The translations under genes and the position numbers were made by a program. Source: Bacteroidota bacterium (lineage in GTDB: Bacteria; Bacteroidota; Bacteroidia; AKYH767-A; OLB10). From it: a stretch of DNA of 64,000 nt. This document shows positions 30,407 through 41,299 of this stretch, piece after piece (position 1 is the stretch's first letter; every line of letters begins with the position of its first letter). Location: NCBI GenBank assembly GCA_016699635.1, contig CP064983.1, forward strand, positions 620,001 through 684,000, read 5' to 3'. Under the pieces are notes generated by a model. It was given only the letters and a program-made list of their open reading frames with translations. It was not told the origin of the DNA and did no database searches.

Positions 30407-31482
30407 CTAATTCTTTTGGCTTTTAAACGTATTGCGTGCTTTGATATAATCTGCAATAAGATAGCCGATTAACTTACCTGTTTTATTGTCAGTCTTAATG
30501 TGTGAAAGCACGGGAGCAGCTTCGGCAATATGTAAATAACAAGCATTTAACTTTGAGGCTACACGATTAATGTACTGCCTTGCCTGAATGGTGCTGATGC
30601 CACTTGAAGTTTTAGCACTTGAAGGAATATTCTGAATGGTATCCATATCAATTTCAATACCGCAGAAGTTGTCCTTAACATGTTCAATAGCTTTATCAAC
30701 TGCCTTAGTAAATGAAATATTTTCTCTGATAAAAATATCTTCAAAAAAAGACAGTGAAAAATTTTCCGGTCTGTCCATCATAAACTGCAGTACATTACCT
30801 GCATTATAGCTTTCATGCAAACCGACAATGGCATACTTACTGAGAAACTTTTTGCTCATAAGCATATCGGAATCCATTGCCGCTGTGACTTACCTTCCAT
30901 GACTCTAAAATCGGAATGTGCATCACAATTGATACAGTTTATATTCTCAGTTTTAATGACTCCACTCAGTTGCAGACCTGTTGCAGCAGCCTTAATATTA
31001 GGATATGCATTGTTATGCCCTCCACCAACTATGATGGCTTCTTTACCGGATTGAATTATCGCCTTTACAACCTCAAAAACTCTTTCATCAATCTGTTCAA
31101 CAAGTTCTCTTGCTTTGCTAAGTCCTTTATCAGTTTTAAAATTAATCCCATCGGCAGCAAGCATCAGATCATCAAAATTAATATGGCCAAGAACTAAAAT
31201 ATTACTACCATCACCAAAACAATTACTCTGCACATTCAACAAGCTGAACAATGCGGGTTTCCATGCACTATATGCACCACCACGACCTCCGTTAGCTCTG
31301 ATTCCAATATCTTCAGGCAAGCCCAATAACACATACTCTGCATTACACTGATTTAGACGTTCTAGTAAAGTAGCATCACTTTTTTTGAGCACCTGCACAT
31401 TCTCGCCCACCTTAGTTTCATTCTTGCGGGTGCGTGTTTCCTGATTAATATCTTCCTGACTGTAAACAACAAGATGACTCAT
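30407..31482 (-). CDS. hutG: Formimidoylglutamase (arginase/ureohydrolase family), frameshifted
   Basis: ATG 31482 lies two bases after the hutI stop. The first piece (to 30856) holds GGGHNNAYP and NCDAHSDFR, which are manganese-binding motifs. The signature HSGNGFRYAY follows in another frame (about 30890-30860), and the third piece (to 30407) starts FLSKYAIVGLHESYN and has EIDMDTI with the last metal ligands. So two indels lie within about 60 bases. The repaired length is near 358 residues. The family hydrolyses N-formimino-glutamate to glutamate plus formamide. Coexistence with ftcD is notable. Confidence 0.85.
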
Positions 31483-31484
31483 AT

Positions 31485-32731
31485 TTACACAACTTTTTTA
31501 CCTCTTACATAAACCGATTCAACCACATTTTCATTGAATGAGTAGGGTATGATATAAGGCGATGGCATTTTTTTGGTAATAAAAAAATCTGCTCTTTTAC
31601 CAATGGAAATACTGCCTGCAAGATGACTGATATTCATGGCATAGGCAGCATTGATAGTGGCAGCATTAAAGGCTTCTTCAGGATTTAATTTATACTGAAC
31701 ACAAAGAAGACTTATCATAAAATTCATGTCGCCACTAGGCGAGCTACCGGGATTAAAATCTGTTGCAACAGCCAATGGCAAGCCTGCATCAATCATTTTT
31801 TCTGGCAGGAGGTAATGGCAAACCCAAAAAGAATGCAGCACCGGGTAATACAACAGGCATTGTTGAACTATTTTTAAGCGCTGCAATTTCCTCGTCCTCT
31901 ACAAATTCAAGATGATCAACACTGATGGCATTGCAATTTACCCCTGCCTGAACACCACCTGAACGACTCATCTGATTGGCATGTACCTTTGGAATCAATC
32001 CATGTTTTATGCCTGCATTCAAAATTTCTTCTGTTTCCTGCTGCGTAAAATAATTTCGCTCACAAAATACATCACAATAATCAGCTAACTTTTCTGCAGC
32101 AACTGCCGGAATCATGTCATCAATAATGTGTTTTATATATCCTGCTTTATTGTTTTTGAACTTTTCGGGAACTGCATGAGCTCAAAAAAAGTAGATTTTA
32201 CAATCAGTGGTGAGCTTTCTTTAATACGTCTTATTACCTTAAGCATTTTCAATTCACTTTCAAGACTTAAGCCATAGCCGCTCTTTATCTCTATAGCTGT
32301 AGTCCCTTTGGCTATCATTGAATCAATACGTTGCTTTGCTGAGTGAAACAAATCTTCCTCTGATGCAGCAGCAAGTTTTTTTGCTGAATTAAGAATGCCT
32401 CCACCTCGTTGCGCAATATCTTCATAAGACAATCCATTGATGCGGTCAACAAATTCTTCTTCGCGCGAAGCAGCATAAACAAGATGTGTATGTGAGTCGC
32501 ACCAACCCGGCATCAGATACTTTCCATCTGCCTGAACCATTTCGTAAGTGCTAAATTTCTCTTTCACAGATTCCCATTCAGTCATGGTGCCATAGCTCTC
32601 TATTAACCCATCTTTACAGCTATAAAAGCAGAAGGCAAGATTTCAAAACTGCGCAAATCCTGTCCACGTTTGATGAGTATCTCTTTATCAAGAATTCCGC
32701 AAAGACCTTTAATATTAAGTATTACAATCAC
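31485..32731 (-). CDS. hutI: Imidazolonepropionase, multiply frameshifted
   Basis: The start is probably GTG 32731, reading IVILNIKGLCGILDKE. Four pieces follow: N-terminus to about 32620, then 32585-32133, 32115-31789, and about 31886-31485. At least three indels break the frame. Recognisable segments are MPGWCDSHTHLVYAASREEEF (metal-binding HTH), GLSYEDIAQRGGGILNS, HANQMSRSGGVQ, AVATDFNPGSSPSG, and a late ISIGKRADFFI typical of amidohydrolases. It hydrolyses imidazolone-5-propionate to N-formimino-glutamate. It follows the dipeptidyl peptidase gene by 44 bases. Confidence 0.92.
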
Positions 32732-32775
32732 AATTTTAAAATTTGATTTTAACTGAGGTAAAACTATGAGAAACG

Positions 32776-34937
32776 TTATAAATTTTTCTTAAAATATTCT
32801 GTCATCATTTCATACAAATGCCGACGAGATTGGCTAATGGAATGGTTCTGATCAGGGTAATAAAAAGTATCAAACTGCTTTTTACTTTTCACTAATGCCT
32901 TTACCATTTCTGCACTGTTCTGAAAATGTACATTATCATCAGCTAATCCGTGTATGAGCAAATATTTACCTTTCAATTTATCAGCAAAAAATATAGGTGA
33001 GTTGTCATCATATCCCTTGGGATTCTCTGCAGGTAATGACAAATACCTTTCAGTATAAATAGAATCATAATAACGCCAATTGATAACAGGCGCTACAGCT
33101 ACACCAACTTTAAAATAATCAGCACCCTTTGTCATTAGCAAAGATGTCATATAGCCACCATAACTCCAGCCATGAACACCAATGCGGGTTGAATCAACAT
33201 AAGATAATGTACGAAGATACTTTGCAAATTCAATCTGATCAATCGTTTCATTATGACCCATGTTTTTATAAATACTATTGACAAACTCTTTACCACGTCC
33301 CGCTGCTCCTCTGTTGTCAACTGATACAACAATAAATCCATTTTGAGCAAGCATCTGATGCCACAAGTATCTTGACCCATCCCATTTATCGGCACAGTTT
33401 GTCTGCCCGGTCCACCATATAAATATACAATAACAGGATACTTTTTATTTTCATTGGCTTTAAAACCCGGTGGTGTTATCATCCATCCATTTAAACTAAT
33501 TTTCTCTGAATTTGTAAACTTAAAAAACTCAGGCTTGGAAACAACAAACGATTCCAGATTTTTGATTACCCTTTCATTATTCTCCAACACTCTTATTTTC
33601 TTTGCTTTGCCATCCTGAACATAACAATTAAAAGGACTATCTATGGTGCTATGGGTAATAACGCTATAGGAAAAATCACTACTGAATGAGGCATCTGCTG
33701 TTCCATTAGCAGGTGATAACAACTTCTTCTTTTAATTCAAGTCAACAGAATACACCACTCTTTCCATTGGAGTTGGGTCTGCAACCTGATAAAAACATGT
33801 CTTTGTTTTCACATCATATCCATAAAACGCAGTTATCTCGCCACCGTTAGTGAGCATTTTTTCAGAGCCATTATTTACATTTCGCAAATAAAGTTGGTTG
33901 CTTCCGCACTTTTCACTACTATAAATAAAATGATTTCCATCTTTTAGAAAAACTAAGTTATCTGTTATTTCAATAAATGTATTATTAGTTTCATTCATAA
34001 GTAATGAAGCCTTTCCTGTTACAGCATTATACAACAAATAATCCAAATTATTCTGATGTCGGTTCATTCTCAATACACATAACTGTCCTTTACTTTCTGT
34101 CCACTTTATTCTTGGAATGTATTGATCTTTTTCATCTCCGGTTTGCATTCTAACACTTTTGCCTGAAGCTAAATCATAAACAAATATTTCAACAACAGAA
34201 TTATTTTCACCGGCTTTAGGATATTTATATTTCTCTTCTTTCGGATAAAGTGAGTCGTAATATGTAAGTGTAAATTCTTTAACGTTGCTTTCGTCAAACC
34301 TGTAGTATGCTATATACATTCCATCGTTTGACCATTGATAACCCTGACTGAAAGAAAATTCCTCTTCGTAAACCCAGTCTAATGCACCATTGATAATAGA
34401 ATTTTTCTGTCCATCGTTAGTAATCATCTTTTCACTTAGGTCAGAAAGATTTTTTAGATACATATTATTATCACGAACAAATGCAACCATACTACCTATG
34501 GGATTAAACTGAGCATTCATTTGTTTTCCATTTTCTGAAACGGCTGTCAACTTTCTACTCTTGAAATCAAAAACATAAAAATTTGCTTTGGTAGAATGTC
34601 TGTAAATTGCTTCTGAAGCAGTGGTCAACAAAACCTTTTTTTCGTCTTTACTAAAAGAATAATCAGAATACCTGAAGTCTTTAATTATGGACTGCAGTTC
34701 GTCAATTCTAATTAATGTGTCTATAACATTTCCGGTTTTGAAACTATAGCGAATCAGGTTTCCTGCTCTATCAGTATTTGAATAAGTGTCGCCACTGTTC
34801 ATGCTTTTTAAGGAAGAAACACTTCTGGCAGAAAACTGTGATGAGCCCCAAATGTCGGCATACGTAAAATGTTTTTGAGCGGACAGATTTAAAGCAGTAA
34901 AAGCAAAGAAGAAGAGAGAAAATATTTTTTTAATCAT
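32776..34937 (-). CDS. Dipeptidyl peptidase IV (S9 family), disrupted
   Basis: ATG 34937 starts a signal peptide (MIKKIFSLFFFAFTALNLSAQ); the TTG at 34958 is a weaker start. Residues 1 to about 402 form the DPP-IV N-terminal propeller (LDWVYEEEFSFSQGYQWS; the EE pair binds the substrate amino end). An in-frame TAA at 33734-33732 interrupts SVDLN-stop-KKKLLSP without a frame change. A separate indel near 33390-33380 (GGPGRQTV then DKWDGSRYLW) precedes the catalytic part. The catalytic Ser is in GWSYGGYM, Asp in HGLADDNV and His in DQNHSI. The repaired length of about 720 residues is normal. It removes X-Pro dipeptides in the periplasm. Confidence 0.92.
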
Positions 34938-35038
34938 TTCATAAATTTTAAAGTTCAAACCTACAAAGAATACAGAAATCAGAAATTAAACAGAAGAAAG
35001 AAGAGAAGAAACGCTGTTAGTCATCAGGGTGTGGATAT

Positions 35039-35080
35039 AAAAAAATGCGGTCACAGCCTGAAAATCAGGCTGTGACCGCA
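35039..35080 (-). terminator. Perfect 15-bp intrinsic terminator
   Basis: On the minus strand TGCGGTCACAGCCTG (35080-35066 read as its complement) pairs perfectly with 35060-35046 around a 5-base loop, followed by T7. It lies 18 bases after the 68-codon gene and is the strongest terminator in the window. Confidence 0.95.
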
Positions 35081-35098
35081 AACTTAAAATATAAACTC

Positions 35099-35305
35099 TT
35101 AAATAAGTTTTTCGATAGTTGCTTTACTTGAGTAAGCTTGCTTGCGAGTTGCACATTGTGCAGCTGCCTTTTCAGCTTCAATTTCATCATAAAGCTTGAA
35201 CTCATTCAACTGATCTTCTCCAATAATTTTAGAGAGACCTGTAAGCATTGAGCCTATTTTCTGAATGCTTTGCATTTCTGCTTTTGATAATGCTATTACT
35301 GCCAT
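35099..35305 (-). CDS. Small hypothetical protein, 68 residues
   Basis: Intact: ATG 35305 begins MAVIALSKAEMQSIQKIGSML, followed by an acidic, Ala-rich helix (DEIEAEKAAAQCATRKQAY). There is no signal peptide or membrane segment. I do not recognise the family. A dedicated perfect terminator 18 bases downstream and a clean start make a real gene likely. It is flanked by a PUR-like protein gene and by dipeptidyl peptidase IV. Confidence 0.6.
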   Translation of the reverse strand: MAVIALSKAEMQSIQKIGSMLTGLSKIIGEDQLNEFKLYDEIEAEKAAAQCATRKQAYSSKATIEKLI

Positions 35306-35412
35306 AGTATTAAAATTTTGATGACCAAATGTAGATATTAATTTATTAAAACCAATTTTTTTTAGCTAAAAGTTTTAAACAGCAGGGTCAAAATACCCTA
35401 AAATGTGGCAAA

Positions 35413-35763
35413 TCACTTAGTTTCTTCATCAAAGCTAATGTCAGTATAGGGGTTTGAACTACCACCTGAACTGTCATTGTCTTGCTCTGACTTTCCGGCA
35501 TTGCCATTTTTAATGTGCGAAACTGCCTCATTCAACCCTTCAATAAACTTCTCAAAATCCTCTTTATAAAGGAAGATTTTATGTTTCTCATAAAAAGGTT
35601 TGTCATCGCCCATGTTAAACTTCTTTTTGCTCTCTGTAATGGTAACAAAATAGTCGTTTGCACGGGTTGATTTAACATCGAAAAAATAGGTTCTTTTTCC
35701 TGCCTTAACTGCTTTAGAGAAGATTACCTCTCTTGAGTTTCCGTTATTTTCTGATTCGTGCAT
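35413..35763 (-). CDS. PUR-alpha-like nucleic-acid-binding protein (DUF3276)
   Basis: The best start is ATG 35763 (MHESENNGNSREVIFSKAV); the frame extends upstream to 35820 but with an unconserved leader. The about 116-residue product has the PUR fold pattern KAGKRTYFFDVKSTRANDYFVTITESKK...KHKIFLYKEDFEKFIEGL, then an acidic, low-complexity tail. DUF3276 proteins are Bacteroidota homologues of single-strand DNA/RNA-binding PUR proteins. It acts in the cytoplasm. The exact target is unknown. Confidence 0.88.
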   Translation of the reverse strand: MHESENNGNSREVIFSKAVKAGKRTYFFDVKSTRANDYFVTITESKKKFNMGDDKPFYEKHKIFLYKEDFEKFIEGLNEAVSHIKNGNAGKSEQDNDSSGGSSNPYTDISFDEETK

Positions 35764-35915
35764 ATAATGCTCTTTCGGTTTATACCTGCACAAAACAATG
35801 CAAAAAAACTTAATCCTCAAATTTTTTATGAAAATTCTTGTAATTCATTCAAACAGAGTGTTTCCAATATTAGATTTTGCCTGTATTAATTACAGTTGTC
35901 TTTCGTGAAAATCAG

Positions 35916-36815
35916 TTACTTCCTAAAATAATTTTCGTGAAGAAAATTATAGAGGTTAAAATCCTTTGAATCGGTAGCAGCTTGTAGTTTATTCTTTAAA
36001 GACTTATAATCAAAATCTCTCATTTTATTACTGATAATAAGACGAATAGATTTTTCATAAAACAAACTCAGTTTATCTGTTTGCTTTCTTGTTTTATCAA
36101 TCAAACATTCTGTCAGTAAATCTATTCCTATACCTTCTGTTGCCACAGTTTTAAAAATCGGAGGATGGTGTGCCTGATTTCGCAACCTCAACATATTCTG
36201 AATATGTTTCATAAGCGCATCAGCCTGATCTCTGTCTGCCTTGTTGATAACAAATACATCAGCAATTTCCATAATACCGGCTTTTAATGCCTGAATGTCA
36301 TCTCCCGCACCGGGATTTAAAACCAATACTGTAGTGTCGGCCAATGCAGCAATTTCAACTTCACTTTGCCCTACCCCCACTGTTTCTATAAATATAAAAT
36401 CGAATGCACATGAACGCAACACATCAGTAATCTCAATAGTCCTTGCAGATAGCCCTCCGAGATTTCCTCTCGTAGCCAGCGACCTGATAAAAACATTCTG
36501 ATGTAAAAAGTAATCATTCATTCTATAACGATCACCTAAAATACTCCCACTTGTGAAAGGCGATGTTGGGTCAACAGCAAGAATTGCAATGCGCCACTTA
36601 TCGGCCATTTTAGCAAGTAATGCATTTAGTAATGAACTTTTTCCTGCACCGGGAGGACCGGTAAATCCTATCACAGGAATGTCATAATTAATCTTTAACT
36701 GCCGTAGTAAATCCATTGCACCATCAGCAGCATTCTCGACCTGAGAAATAACTTTTGCCAGCGAACGGTAATTACCCTACCTGATTTCTGCCTGATTTAA
36801 ATTGATTGACGACAT
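35916..36815 (-). CDS. meaB: MeaB/ArgK-type G-protein chaperone, in-frame TAG near 5' end
   Basis: ATG 36815 begins MSSINLNQAEIR, then TAG at 36779-36777, then GNYRSLAKVISQVENAADGA in the same frame; the stop replaces one residue before the conserved GNYR. The G domain has Walker A GFTGPPGAGKSSLL, the switch ETVGVGQSEVEIA and NKAD. Repaired length is about 300 residues. MeaB protects and repairs B12-dependent methylmalonyl-CoA mutase. The mutase genes are not in this window. Confidence 0.9.
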
Positions 36816-36898
36816 GCTGCAAAGATAGAATTGCATTTAAATGTGAGTAGTCATTTTGCGGTTAGATAATGTTATTTTTGCATCATATTTATTCGTAC

Positions 36899-37666
36899 AT
36901 GGTAAAAATTTCAGGAGTTATAATCACTTTTAACGAAGAGAAAAAGATTGAACAATGCCTGAAAAGTCTTTTACCTGTTTGTGATGAGATTGTAGTATTG
37001 GACTCGCTTTCAACAGATAAAACAGAAGAAATATGCAGTCGTTATGCCGTCCGGTTTATCAGACAAAAGTTTTTAGGCTACATTGAACAAAAAAATCATG
37101 CTTTGACATTTGCCGCAAATAATTTGGTGCTTTCTTTAGATGCAGATGAATGTCTTTCCGAATCTTTACAGAAGTCAATTGAGCAAATTAAAAATAATCA
37201 TACTGCTACAGCATACAGCATGAACAGGCTGACCCGATATTGTGATAAGTGGATCTATCACAGTGGTTGGTATCCTGATATAAAGGTGCGCTTGTTTGAT
37301 AAAACAAAAGCACATTGGGGAGGAACAAATCCACATGATAAAATTGTTCTATCAGAAAAAACTACCATTCAACATTTGAAAGGCGACTTACTTCATTTCA
37401 GTATTGACAGTATAGAACAGCACATACAGCAAGCAACTAAGTTTGGCATCATTGCTGCCAAAGCAAAATTTGCTAAAGGTCAGTCTTCAAATGTATTCAA
37501 CACGTTGTTACATACGGCAGGAAGATTTTTGAAGACCTATATTTTAAAAGCCGGATTTTTAGATGGATACTATGGCTGGCTCATTGCTAAATATTGTGCA
37601 AAAAGTGTATATCTGCGCTATTCATTGTTGGAACCTCGCAACCACGAAAAACTTAAAAACCTCTGA
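36899..37666 (+). CDS. Glycosyltransferase family 2, WaaE/KdtX-like
   Basis: ATG 36899 begins MVKISGVIITFNEEKKIEQCL; the earlier in-frame TTG/ATG leader at 36869 is hydrophobic and unlikely. GT-A features are DEIVVLDSLSTDKT (nucleotide binding) and LSLDADECLS (DxD-like metal site), with a late GWYPDIKVRLFDKTKAHWGG typical of WaaE/KdtX-like enzymes that modify LPS core. It ends TGATG-coupled to the next glycosyltransferase. It probably acts on the cytoplasmic side of the inner membrane. Confidence 0.88.
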   Translation: MVKISGVIITFNEEKKIEQCLKSLLPVCDEIVVLDSLSTDKTEEICSRYAVRFIRQKFLGYIEQKNHALTFAANNLVLSLDADECLSESLQKSIEQIKNNHTATAYSMNRLTRYCDKWIYHSGWYPDIKVRLFDKTKAHWGGTNPHDKIVLSEKTTIQHLKGDLLHFSIDSIEQHIQQATKFGIIAAKAKFAKGQSSNVFNTLLHTAGRFLKTYILKAGFLDGYYGWLIAKYCAKSVYLRYSLLEPRNHEKLKNL

Positions 37667-38766
37667 TGAAAGTCCTGCACATATCTACTGCAACAGGCTG
37701 GCGTGGTGGCGAGCAACAAGCGGCTTACTTAGTTGGTCAACTGAATGAAATGCAAACAACGTGTGTCCTGCTATGCCCTACAGATGCACCAATAATTCAA
37801 CGTTTTAAAATTCAAATCTTAAAATTGAAACTTTTAAAAAGGTGCATCAATCAATTTGTCGTTAGCAAGGCAAATAAAAAACTTTGTCAGAAACATCAGA
37901 TTGATCTCATTCACACTCACGACTCACATGCACATACCGCTGCATTCTTATCAGCTTGGCTGTTTGGCAATAAATGCCCTTTGGTGATAAGCCGCAGAGT
38001 TGACTTTCCGGTTTCTTCTTCCTGGTTTTCTCATTTGAAGTACAACCACTCTTCAATAAAAAAAATTATCTGCGTGTCTGATGCTATCAGACAAATGACT
38101 GCACCTGCCATTAAAAGAAAAAATATTTTAGAAGTTGTTCATTCAGGAGTTGACACCGAAAAGTTTGTTTACGGAAAAACGAAGCTACATCATGAATTTA
38201 ATCTTTCAGAAGAAACGTTTATCGTAGGAAATGTTTCTGCATTGGCCGACCATAAAGATTTGTTTACGTTTATTGATACAGCAGAAATTGTTATAAAACA
38301 AACTCAACACGTTCATTTTTTTCTGATTGGTGATGGCGCAGAATTGAATGCACTTCAGAAAAAAGTGGCTGACAAAAATCTTACTTCTCATATTCATTTT
38401 ACCGGATTCAGAAAAGATGTAAATGAATTGATGCCTGAGCTCAATCTTTTTCTGATGACATCGAAAACGGAAGGCTTGGGCACCACAATTTTGGATGCTT
38501 TTGCAGCTAAAGTTCCTGTAGTGGCAACCAATGCAGGTGGCATTCCTGAAATTGTACATCATGGCAAAACCGGTTTAATAGCACCGGTTGGTGATGCAAA
38601 ACAACTTGCAGCACATGTTCTGACTTTAATGAATGACAACGAATTGAAAGAAAGATTTATAGCCAATTCACATCAATTGCTAAAGGAATTTACTTTCAGG
38701 CGAACCGCAGAAAAAACAAAAGCTATCTATTCAGTTGTTTTATACGGTGAGAAAGAAAATGTGTAA
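37666..38766 (+). CDS. Glycosyltransferase family 4
   Basis: Intact, 366 residues; ATG 37666 overlaps the previous stop (TGATG). GT-B features are HISTATGWRGGEQQAAYL at the N-terminus, the acceptor-side HTHDSHAHTA, and the donor motif EGLGTTILDAFAAKVPVVATNAGGIPE (EX7E). Coupled to the GT2 gene upstream and to uvrC downstream (TAATG), it is part of a tight operon. It is probably LPS core or O-chain assembly. Confidence 0.9.
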   Translation: MKVLHISTATGWRGGEQQAAYLVGQLNEMQTTCVLLCPTDAPIIQRFKIQILKLKLLKRCINQFVVSKANKKLCQKHQIDLIHTHDSHAHTAAFLSAWLFGNKCPLVISRRVDFPVSSSWFSHLKYNHSSIKKIICVSDAIRQMTAPAIKRKNILEVVHSGVDTEKFVYGKTKLHHEFNLSEETFIVGNVSALADHKDLFTFIDTAEIVIKQTQHVHFFLIGDGAELNALQKKVADKNLTSHIHFTGFRKDVNELMPELNLFLMTSKTEGLGTTILDAFAAKVPVVATNAGGIPEIVHHGKTGLIAPVGDAKQLAAHVLTLMNDNELKERFIANSHQLLKEFTFRRTAEKTKAIYSVVLYGEKENV

Positions 38767-40595
38767 TGGCTGTTAAAAACGAACATATCAAAATTATTCT
38801 TGATGGACTTCCAAATGAACCGGGGGTTTATCAGTTTTTTGATAAGTCTGAAAAAATAATTTATGTAGGCAAAGCCAAAAATTTAAAAAAAAGAGTTTAC
38901 AGTTATTTTTCGAAAGATGTTTTTGAGAGTGGAAAAACTACCATCATGGTGCGGCAGGTTGTGAATATTCGTTTTATCATTACAGAAACTGAACTTGATG
39001 CACTGTTGCTTGAAAACAACCTGATAAAAAAACATCAGCCTCGATACAACATCCTCCTCAAAGACGATAAAACATATCCATGGATTTGTATAAAAAATGA
39101 GCCTTTCCCAAGAGTATTTTATACACGCAGAAAAATTCGTGATGGCTCACAGTACTTTGGCCCTTATGCATCGGTTAAAATGATAAACGTGTTGTTAGAT
39201 ATGATTCATCGGTTATATAAACTCCGTAATTGCAATCTCAATCTGACACAGGAAAATATTCAGAATAAAAAATTCAGAGTGTGTCTTGAATTTCATGTTG
39301 GCAACTGCCTAGGCCCTTGCGAAGGACGCCAATCAGCAGAAAATTATCAGCAAGGTATAGAAAATATTAAGCACATCTTAAATGGGAACATCAATCAGGT
39401 GATTCGTATTTTGCAGGATGAAATGAATGCTGCCGTTCAAAATCTTGAATTTGAAAAAGCGCAACAAATCAAAAGCAAACTTGATAGTTTAGAGTTATTC
39501 AAAAGCAAATCTGTTATTGTAAGTCCTGGTATAAACAATGTTGATGTAGTGACAATTGTCTCTGATGAAAATTATGGTTTTGCCAATTTTATGAAAGTAA
39601 TTAATGGTGCTATTCTGCAATCGCAAACAATTGAGTTGAAGAAAAAACTTTCTGAAACAGATGCTGACCTTATCACTTTTGCATTGACAGAATTACGCCA
39701 GCGTTTTGAAAGCGATGCAACAGAAATATTGGTGAACGTAATGCCTGACACCTATCCTGCGGGTGTAGAGGTGAGTATTCCTAAAATAGGCGAAAAAAAA
39801 CATCTGATAAGTCTCTCCGAAAAAAATGCGCGTTACTATCAGATGGAAAAATTAGCACAGTATGACAAACTGAATCCTGAACATAAAACTGACAGGTTGA
39901 TGGAGAAAATGAAAACTGATTTAAGGATGATGGAGCAACCACGCAGGATTGAATGTTTTGACAACTCAAATTTTCAGGGCACCAATGCCGTTGCAGCAAT
40001 GAGTGTTTTTATCAATGGCAAGGCAGCAAAAAAAGAATACAGACACTTCAACATTAAAACCGTTGAAGGGCCGGATGATTTTGCTTCCATGCAGGAAGTA
40101 ATCTTCAGACGCTATAAACGTGTCTTAGATGAGAAACAACCTTTGCCGCAACTTATTATTATTGATGGTGGCAAAGGGCAACTTAATGCTGCATTGACAG
40201 GGCTTGAAAAATTGGGGTTAAACAAAAAGATTCAAACCATAGGTATTGCAAAAAAGTTAGAGGAGATTTATTATCCCGGAGACTCTGTACCAATGTATCT
40301 TGACAAAAAAAGTGAGACCTTAAAAATCATTCAGCAACTGAGAGATGAAGTGCATCGTTTCGGGATAACACATCACAGAAATAAAAGAAGTCATAATTTT
40401 CTGCAGTCAGAAATTCTGCAAATTCCCGGAATAGGAAATGCTACATTCGAGAAACTGATTATCCAATTTAAAAGTGTAAAAAAAATTAAAGAAGCTACTA
40501 CAGAACAAATTGCAGAAGTAATAGGGAAACAAAAGGCTGCAATAGTTGTAAATTATTTTAACAAAGAAAAACAACAAACCGATGAAGTCAACTAA
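38766..40595 (+). CDS. uvrC: Excinuclease ABC subunit C
   Basis: Intact, 609 residues. Domains in order: GIY-YIG endonuclease (PNEPGVYQFFDKSEKIIYVGKA, 15-95); a CLGPC cysteine segment near 180; UVR/UvrB-binding helices (AVQNLEFEKAQQIKSKL); an RNase H-like nuclease (IECFDNSNFQGTNAVAAM; IIIDGGKGQLN); and a C-terminal helix-hairpin-helix (QIPGIGNATFEKL). It makes both incisions in nucleotide-excision repair. It is translationally coupled at both ends: the next gene starts 14 bases before its stop. Confidence 0.97.
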   Translation: MAVKNEHIKIILDGLPNEPGVYQFFDKSEKIIYVGKAKNLKKRVYSYFSKDVFESGKTTIMVRQVVNIRFIITETELDALLLENNLIKKHQPRYNILLKDDKTYPWICIKNEPFPRVFYTRRKIRDGSQYFGPYASVKMINVLLDMIHRLYKLRNCNLNLTQENIQNKKFRVCLEFHVGNCLGPCEGRQSAENYQQGIENIKHILNGNINQVIRILQDEMNAAVQNLEFEKAQQIKSKLDSLELFKSKSVIVSPGINNVDVVTIVSDENYGFANFMKVINGAILQSQTIELKKKLSETDADLITFALTELRQRFESDATEILVNVMPDTYPAGVEVSIPKIGEKKHLISLSEKNARYYQMEKLAQYDKLNPEHKTDRLMEKMKTDLRMMEQPRRIECFDNSNFQGTNAVAAMSVFINGKAAKKEYRHFNIKTVEGPDDFASMQEVIFRRYKRVLDEKQPLPQLIIIDGGKGQLNAALTGLEKLGLNKKIQTIGIAKKLEEIYYPGDSVPMYLDKKSETLKIIQQLRDEVHRFGITHHRNKRSHNFLQSEILQIPGIGNATFEKLIIQFKSVKKIKEATTEQIAEVIGKQKAAIVVNYFNKEKQQTDEVN

Positions 40596-41299
40596 AATAT
40601 TTTATCTGTTAGTCGTTTATGTGCTGCTGCAATTAGGCTGGTGGTCGTACCTCTTAGTGAAATTAAACACTGAGTTGGGCAATGAAAAACTTCGTTACTT
40701 AGAAACACTTCCGCAAACGGAAGCCACCATGCTTCAGGAAAAAGCCATTCGTAAAAAAACTTAACGAAAAATATCTGATGGTAGCCGGTGAAGGTTTGGT
40801 ATTTCTTTCACTGCTTGGCATTGGAATTTATTATGCACGAAGGTCGTTCAGAAAAGAATTTCAGATAGCCTTGCAACAGAAAAATTTTATGATGAGCATT
40901 ACACATGAATTTAAATCACCTATTGCATGTATCAGACTAAGTTTAGAAACATTACTAAGGCGTGATGTAGAAAAACAACAACGCGATAAAATTCTCAGCC
41001 GTGCCTTACTTGAAACCGACAGAATAAATTTTTTGGTAGAAAATATTCTTACGGCAACACGTATTGAAGCAGCAAATATGGATTTTCAGTTTACTGATAT
41101 TAATTTATCAGAAACCTTATCAGATCTTATGGCTATATTACAGCAATCTGCAAGCAGTCATAATTTCAAATTGAAAATTGAAAATAATATTCATATTACA
41201 GCTGATAAAAATGCCATTCATTCACTGATACTTAACCTTATTGAAAATGCACAGAAATATACACCAGCAAATTCAGATATTGAAGTTAAGTTATTTCAG
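40582..41299 (+). CDS. Sensor histidine kinase, frameshifted and lacking its ATP-binding half
   Basis: ATG 40582 overlaps uvrC. The first frame (to 40764) has one transmembrane helix (FYLLVVYVLLQLGWWSYLL) and a short periplasmic loop. An indel near 40755 leads to the frame with a second helix (LVFLSLLGIGIYYARR), H-box SITHEFKSPIACIRLSLETLL and N-box LILNLIENAQKYTP. Just after SDIEVKLFQ the kinase stops resembling itself and the frame continues into gpmI. The G1, F and G2 boxes are absent, so it could not bind ATP. No response regulator gene is next to it. Confidence 0.85.

Noticed and set aside
20013..36815. An alternative genetic code
   Set aside because: The in-frame stops are TGA, TAG and TAA, each used once or twice, and the same codons end intact genes normally.
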